Shown in pieces: positions 58,491-64,000 of a stretch of 64,000 bases of DNA; position 1 is the first letter of the stretch, and each line of letters begins with the position of its first letter. This DNA comes from Omphiscola glabra (lineage: Eukaryota; Mollusca; Gastropoda; Lymnaeidae). The position numbers were made by a program, and so were the translations under genes. The stretch lies in contig OZ024794.1 in assembly GCA_964017045.1 (NCBI GenBank), positions 25,539,340 through 25,603,339 of the forward strand, read 5' to 3'. The notes beneath the pieces were generated by a model. That model saw nothing but the letters and a program-made list of their open reading frames with translations, was not told the DNA's origin and did not search any database.

Positions 58491-59329
58491 GCGTTTGCGA
58501 GTATGAATGTTTGGTCAAATTTCCAGCCCCACCTCTTATTTCTCGATATTAAATTTTATAAAGGATTTATAAGAAAAATGTTTTTTTTAGTGTTTGTTTG
58601 ATTTTATTACTAGTAATTTGGTCACCGGACACCACCCCCCCCCCTTTTTTTTGTTATATGATTGGAGCGCCTAATTCCTTAAGGAACATTTTTTTTTGTC
58701 AGAATTTTATTTTTTAAAGATGGTACGTGTGTTTAATTAAGTTATAGACACCAGTATAAGTTTTTAGTCTATGCTCCTTTAATTTCTTTATATCTATTTC
58801 AGTAAAAGTAACTTTGTTGTGTTAAGACGCTTCAGTTTAAACACAATATGAGAACCATTGTGACAAAGTATCTGTGGCACGAAACCACAGAGTGTCATTT
58901 AGTCTCAATAACAGTACACACATTCTATTCAACTTTTGTCTTCATAATTTATTTTTTTTAGATCTTACGACATCCTATGTTGACAATACCAGTCCAATCT
59001 GTTGACATATTTTTATCTTTCATAAGTACACATCTGAAGGATTTCGTAGTGAAGGTTAGGCCAATCCTGACAGTGGACAATAAAATACAGGCCATACACA
59101 GAGAAGCATCTATTCTAATGATTCCGCTTTTGTTTAAATTGGATTTATTTTTCATTTGGGACTGAATTTTGTGTGTATTTTTTTTATAAAAAAAATTGTT
59201 TATTTTGACACATAAATACAGACACTTACCGCATGGATATGATGGATACAAGATGACAATGAGAAGGACAACATACAGCAACACATCAGGTATACAATAC
59301 TGATTTCTCAAGTCTGCCGTGGTCGGACA
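58491..59329. other. intergenic region before MRH gene B
   Basis: Nothing coding recognised. The promoter and 5' UTR of copy B presumably lie here. No clear core-promoter element was identified. Confidence 0.4.
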
Positions 59330-59529
59330 ATGACCAGGGAAATGGTAAAGGAAATAATACACAACATTTTCGCGGCTGTAATGTTCATCTGCTTCATACC
59401 ACTGCTGCATGGTGGCGGCTCAGTCTCGGCATTGACCTGTGACGGCGATGGGCCCTGTAGATGTACGTTCAGCGATGGGTCAGGCACCGTAGATATTAGC
59501 AGCCTTGGAAGACAGGACGGAATCCCATT
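59330..59529 (+). CDS. MRH gene B exon 1
   Basis: Signal peptide plus the first Cys cluster. The donor is CATT|GTAAGT, a strong site, unlike the GTTCGT of copy A. The exon ends in phase 2. Confidence 0.88.
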
Positions 59530-62500
59530 GTAAGTTGTCTCATATAGTTATAGATTCTTGAACCACGGATCACACCGACTAAAGTATGGGGTAATTCGAG
59601 GGTTAGATGCCCCCAGTATTAAAATCCATCTAAGCTAAACGTGTCCATATTTATGGATTTATTTGGACGCGACTTCTCATACCACCACAGTCGATAATTT
59701 TCTTCAATTAAATCTTTTCATAATATTTAGAAGGTTTTTCTCATACATTTGTATATCTCGCAAGTTACAAAAGGTTTGAAACAACTGCAGGTAGGGGGCG
59801 AAGATGGCAGCCACCTGGTTGGGGGGGGGGGGCAAAAAAAATTATTTAAATAGGATATGCATATATACCTGTGTGTGTATCGAATGACATTTATTGGTGA
59901 AACAAAGTGGAGCCATTTTGATCCACTATGACTATGACTTGTGTTAATATCATGTAATAGGGGCGTATACCGTTAAAGGCCCACGCAAAAAAATATCTTT
60001 CACAAGGCCCCGCACCTCTTGCGCCAGCCCTGCTTCTACATGCTCCCATCTCTCCACATACCATTTCCTTATTCCCGAAAGGCTCGTAGCCGCACATATT
60101 TTTAACGCCCCTGATCTTATATTAATATTATAATGACCCACCCGCTTTTACACAGCAGATTTATTACACTAACTATTTCAGAAAAACCGAGGAAAGTATT
60201 ACGAACCAAAAGCAATTGCGATATTTTGTATTTTTTAAAAATTCTCATTGAGGCCAGTTTGAGGAATTTTATTTCGTAAAATCCTATTTCCATCATCATC
60301 CCCTTGAAAAAAATATTATTGTGGGTGTTTAGTGTTGGGGGTGGGGCTAAGAATGTGATATAATGTGGTATCATCGGTAAAGAGTCTAAGTGCCGAGTGG
60401 GTCAATGAGCAGTCCGGTTATGTTGCCAGCCAACCAGCCACGAACAAGAGCGAACTTAATATAAAGAATTTTTGTTTAAAAAGGTTTTTAATTAATAAAC
60501 AGACAAACAAAATTTTTGAACGATGCATTACATTCAGATTGTTGAGAAGAAATGCTACATTGACGTTGATGTTTATACTTTCTTAAAGTAGTTCTTGTTA
60601 TTGTCTTAAAGTAGTTCTTGTTATTGTCTTAAAGTAGTTCTTGTTATTGTCTTAAAGTAGTTCTTGTTATTGTCTTAAAGTAGTTCTTCTTATTGTCTTA
60701 AAGTAGTTCTTCTTATTGTCTTAAAGTAGTTCTTCTTATTGTCTTAAAGTAGTTCTTCTTATTGTCTTAAAGTAGTTCTTCTTATTGTCTTAAAGTAGTT
60801 CTTCTTATTGTCTTAAAGTAGTTCTTCTTATTGTCTTAAAGTAGTTCTTGTTATTGATGTTCCTGTTTTCAGATTTACTGACGAGATGGCCTATGACGGC
60901 AGCGCTTATTCCTACAATCCGTGTTTTTCATTTTCTATTGGCAGTTGTGCTGACGCATCGGTTAGTAAAGTTATAATTAGTTAAGAAAGATTGGAGACCA
61001 CGGAGTAGGGGGGGGGGGAGGGAGGGGGTGTGTTTTGTTCTCTTTGGCAGGCAAGATAAATCATCATTTTCAATAAATGAGAAGATCGTTTTTTTTTTCT
61101 TTTTTAAATTTCCCCAGGTGGGGGGGGGGGGGGATATAAACCCAAAATTGTCAGACATGTGAACTAACCAATCCTGAACAACGGCTACTTGTAACCTAAC
61201 CAAGGGTATCTGTCAAGCGAAGGCTAATTTTAACATTCTTCACCATGACATCAAGTTCACGTTTCAACTTCACATCATTGTCACAAGCATGCCTTTTTTT
61301 TTTACTAAACCACTTTTCTCATATTCTTATCCGGAAATTTGTAGTCGGACAATTGTTCCACGGAAGTTTTTCCAAACGGAATTTTATTCGAACGAATGTC
61401 TGTTGGAAATTTAATCTGTTAAGCTGAGATTTTTTAATTTATTTCTAAAAAAATATTATTTTTTTTAAAATGAAGGTGAAGGTACAAGTGAGAAATAAGG
61501 ACAATGACAACTTTTATTTTATTTATTTTTTTTGCCCACCAATTCCTTTCGAATAAAATTCCGTTTGGACATGTTTCCGTCAAACAATTTTAAGTCGAAA
61601 AATTTCTCCTTAACAATTTCAGGGAACTGGTATTATTTTAATCAGCTCTTAGTTTAGAGCAAACTTTTTTTCACGGCGTGCCTGATAATGGAAACAAATG
61701 ACGAGTGCGGGCCGAAAAATCATTGTGTACAATACGTGCAAGCCAGAACGAAATCTCTGGGGGGAAAAAAAAGACGAAAAACTAAGTTTAGTATTCCATG
61801 TTAATCATGACCCCCCACCTCACCGCACCCGAAATATGCCTGAAAGAAACACTGGTTCCCTGTCACTAATACACTGTTAGGGCCAGACTATCGTTTGCAA
61901 AGATGTGAACGCATGCATGCTGAACATAGTTTATTTGTAATGACACAAACAAACTAAGTAGAATTCATTTAAAATGAAGAGCAATTTAAATTAACATAAA
62001 TGTATTCATATTTTTAAAAATCTGCTTTTGGTCAATGATAATATCTATGTCCGCTTCCTACTATGCGGGACCGGTTCGGTGGCCAGGCGGGCCGGATTAA
62101 AGACGCCTGGTGGGCCATATCTGGCCCGTGGGCCGCAGTTTGAGCACCCGCTGGTCTGGAGGATCTACTTCCACATTTCAATTTAACCTTCCATTTTTTT
62201 TTCAGGTATGTAAAAAGTCCGGAAGTGACTACATCACAATGGGCAAACAATCCACTGCCGTCTGGTCGTACACGGGCTATTACCCCAGAGTAACGTTCTC
62301 AACCTCGGACTCGAGGTATCAGCGACTATCTAATGTTTCATCTCATGTTTCATCTCATGAGAAAGCAATTTAATAATCTTGAAGCTTTGTCTTTTCTTTC
62401 TAGTTATTCAACAACTACTTTTTTTTTAAAGACAAGATTTGAAAGCCCCCAGTGGCGCACATGTAGTATACACGCAGTGGAACTGGATAATATGTTCTTA

Positions 62501-64000
62501 TTCTTCCGTCGTAAGTTCACGAAAATTCTTATCTTTCTCCCTCGACTCTTCCACGCCGCCCCATCTACATACGTTTGGTGCTATAATTCTGTGTGAGGAC
62601 CAACTATCGCGCGAATGCAGAGTCTAGATCACTTTTTTAGCACTACATGAAAAACATTGAAAAAAAACCCACTTATTTTAATAATTAATTTAACATCCCT
62701 TAAAAACACAGTTTTTTTGCATGAATCCCTTATGAAATGTAGAATCGAGAGTTGGGGATGGGGCTGATAAATTGAAAAAAACATGCATACAAGTAACGCA
62801 CTTATAAGAAATCCAATTAGTGCCATCCCCCCCCCCCCCCCCCAAACCAAGGATTAAAACCGTACATTTTTTTCACGCCCTTAAACTGTATTTTAATATT
62901 TTAATGACCCATCCGCTTTTACAACACAGATTTATTTCAACAACTATTTCACAAAAACAAAGGAAAATATTACGCACCAAAAGATTTTTTTAAAAAGAAT
63001 CCCATCTAGCGCAGTTATCAGGAATTTTTTTCATCTTCACCTTAAAAAACAGGAAAAACAAATTTTTCGTGTTGGTGTTGGAGGGTGGAGCTGAAAATTT
63101 GATTGAATGTGTTGTCATCGGCCACAAGTCTATTTGCGAAGTATCAGCTCGATATGTTGACCAGGGTCGATTAGCCGTGCGAAGATTTTGCCAGTCCACC
63201 ATCCAGCCAGCCACCCACAAACAAAAACAACGTTAATATACAGGATTTAATTATAAATGGTTCAATGTAATCAATTTGAAGCATTGTCTGTGAATTTATG
63301 ACACTTAATGTCACTCAAACCTACAGTCGGAGTAACTAGATTTAAAACGGACATACATGACGTTATTTTCTCGTCCTTTAGGAAAGCGGAAGTGACGATG
63401 TTCTGTGCCGCCACCTACACCTCCCCCCAAATTGATGTTGTTGGAGAAACAACCCCTGGGACTGTGGTACATGGTTTATGACGATAATTAACTATACTCG
63501 TTCCTGGATATACCACTTTTCTGGCTCAGTTTTGGTTTATAGCTAATCATGATCATCATTTGTTTGATAGTATACATGGCTTCAATCGAATCGTATTTCG
63601 AAGTAGGCGTGATAGATCCACCCAAATTCAGCCACATTCTTCACTTTTTTTATTGTTTTATAAAATCAAAATTTTGTATTTTAAAAAAATGTATTAATTT
63701 TTTTTTTATATCTATAAAATAAGATTGTTTATCGATGTCACTTGAAGAGGAATTTTCTAACATTAATGCTTATTTTTGAAAATTGACCTCCAGAATAAAA
63801 AAGAAAAAAAAATGCATTTAATCTTTCTGAAAACTGATAGAGAATAAATTATTAATCTTTTAAAATGCCATGATTCACGTGATACCATAGGTTTCCCTCA
63901 ATCATGCATTTAAGATAAGACCACCTTTACGTAATGTGTCACACTTTGAATAATAACTTATGTTACTACGTATGTGTGTCTGTTTTGTAGGGTGGAGAAT
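59330..64000 (+). CDS. MRH-domain membrane receptor (copy B), 5' part, cut by the window end
   Basis: Exons are 59330-59529, 60873-60960, 62206-62315, 63382-63466 and 63991 onward (first 10 bases only). The first four give 161 codons. Signal peptide IIHNIFAAVMFICFIPLLHG is followed by SVSA and mature LTCDGDGPCRC. The MRH motifs SDGSGTVDISSLGRQDG, YNPCF, VCKKSGSDYITMGKQST and RKAEVTMFC align with copy A throughout. Exon phases match copy A at every junction. Arg133 (Cys-8) and Glu155 (Cys+14) keep the positions of the canonical sugar contacts. Membrane span and tail lie beyond the window. In-frame ATGs at 59330 and 59342 are both plausible starts. Confidence 0.87.
59530..60099. other. MRH gene B intron 1, 5' part
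   Basis: No gene is recognised; G12 tract at 59821. Confidence 0.5.
60100..60468 (+). repeat. dispersed repeat family, copy 2
   Basis: TAACGCCCCTGATCTTATAT, AATGACCCACCCGCTTTTAC, GTATCATCGGTAAAGAGTCT and CCAACCAGCCACGAACAAG align with 62870-63243 (and 58090-58490 inverted). Confidence 0.8.
60582..60857 (+). repeat. 23-bp minisatellite, exactly 12 copies, ending at the exon 2 acceptor of MRH gene B
   Basis: The unit is CTTAAAGTAGTTCTTSTTAT followed by TGT. Units start every 23 bases from 60582 to 60835. The first four and the last have CTTGTTATT, and the middle seven have CTTCTTATT. The array stops 15 bases before exon 2. Confidence 0.96.
60873..60960 (+). CDS. MRH gene B exon 2
   Basis: The acceptor is GTTTTCAG|ATT and the donor TCG|GTTAGT. 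It encodes FTDEMAYDGSAYSYNPCF and IGSCADAS. The acceptor is only 15 bases after a 12-copy tandem array. Confidence 0.88.
60961..61659. other. MRH gene B intron 2, 5' part
   Basis: No gene is recognised. G11 at 61008 and G14 at 61120. GGAATTTTATTCGAACGAAT near 61379 and AATTCCTTTCGAATAAAATT near 61541 form a loose inverted pair, perhaps an old foldback repeat. Confidence 0.45.
61660..62153. mobile_element. decayed hAT element in MRH gene B intron 2
   Basis: The interior matches the hAT copy at 6737-9128 (AATCATTGTGTACAATACGT and GCAAGCCAGAACGAAA versus AATCATTATGTACAATACTT). The 3' end is GCCCGTGGGCCGCAGTTTGA then GCACCCGCTG. The 5' tip is missing. Flanks GTTTAGAG and GTCTGGAG agree at 6 of 8. 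It ends 52 bases before exon 3. Confidence 0.72.
62206..62315 (+). CDS. MRH gene B exon 3
   Basis: The acceptor is TTTTTCAG|GTA and the donor CGAG|GTATCA. It encodes VCKKSGSDYITMGKQST, WSYTGYYPRVTF and STSDS. 110 nt, as in copy A. Confidence 0.9.
62316..62869. other. MRH gene B intron 3, 5' part
   Basis: No gene is recognised; C17 tract at 62827. Confidence 0.5.
62870..63243 (+). repeat. dispersed repeat family, copy 3
   Basis: CACGCCCTTAAACTGTATTT, AATGACCCATCCGCTTTTAC, TAGCGCAGTTATCAGGAA and CCAGCCACCCACAAACAAAA match the two other copies. Confidence 0.8.
63382..63466 (+). CDS. MRH gene B exon 4
   Basis: The acceptor is CCTTTAG|GAA and the donor GTG|GTACAT. It encodes (R)KAEVTMFC, then QIDVVGETTPGTV. 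85 nt, as in copy A. The split codon at its start is AGG, Arg. Confidence 0.9.
63467..63990. other. MRH gene B intron 4
   Basis: AT-rich with no recognised repeat or gene, ending in the TTTTGTAG acceptor. Confidence 0.5.
63991..64000 (+). CDS. MRH gene B exon 5, first 10 bases only
   Basis: The acceptor is TTTTGTAG|GGT. The phase fits exon 4, and the position corresponds to copy A exon 5. The peptide starts GGE before the window ends. Confidence 0.6.

Noticed and set aside
57796..58861. A 1.07 kb hAT element (CAGCGGTTCTCAAAATGTG to CACAATATGAGAACCATTG)
   Set aside because: Terminal complementarity is only 15 of 19, and the flanking 8-mers CTCTAGCA and TGACAAAG do not match. The two ends may belong to different fragments.
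59957..60113. A small hAT element ending in ACGCCCCTG
   Set aside because: ACGCCCCTG is internal to the dispersed family also found at 58090-58490 and 62870-63243, so the apparent terminus is coincidental.

Overview
The window is invertebrate nuclear DNA, most likely from a mollusc and probably a gastropod. The evidence is spliced genes with GT-AG introns, tRNA-derived SINEs, many hAT-type elements, a LINE reverse transcriptase, and very dense minisatellites and poly(G/C) tracts. Species cannot be named from sequence alone. Every supported gene lies on the + strand.

1-41.5 kb: one complete neuralized-family E3 ubiquitin ligase gene with seven coding exons (665-34862). The exon phases join cleanly to give 947 residues: a 400-residue disordered N-terminus with repeated SPFR motifs, two NHR domains and a C-terminal C3HC4 RING. 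Its first three introns (9.8, 12.2 and 7.1 kb) are filled with transposons and tandem arrays. These include a 2.4 kb hAT element that carries 42 copies of a 32-bp unit, a Ginger-like element, a SINE, a 5'-truncated LINE with an open reverse transcriptase frame, and a decayed duplicate of an exon/intron boundary. About 6.6 kb of AT-rich, less repetitive sequence follows the stop codon and may be a long 3' UTR.

42-52.3 kb: a complete seven-exon gene (copy A, 45096-51910, 250 residues) for a type I membrane protein with a signal peptide, one mannose-6-phosphate-receptor-homology (MRH) domain, one membrane span and a 46-residue tail. The tail resembles that of the cation-dependent mannose-6-phosphate receptor, with an FW pair and a terminal YDTI. 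The four residues that contact the sugar in canonical receptors are only partly kept.

52.4-56.3 kb: stacked satellites between the paralogs. A 0.63 kb GA-rich array is followed by about 196 copies of a 16-bp unit and then five 20-bp units.

56.3-64 kb: the 5' part of a tandem paralog (copy B, from 59330, running off the window end) with the same exon phases and nearly the same exon sizes as copy A. Its introns hold one array that abuts a splice acceptor, a decayed hAT element and two copies of a dispersed repeat.

Neuralized acts in Notch-ligand endocytosis and the MRH proteins probably act in endosomal or Golgi traffic, but nothing here shows that they work together. The exons rest on phase and family fit only. 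No transcript data were available.
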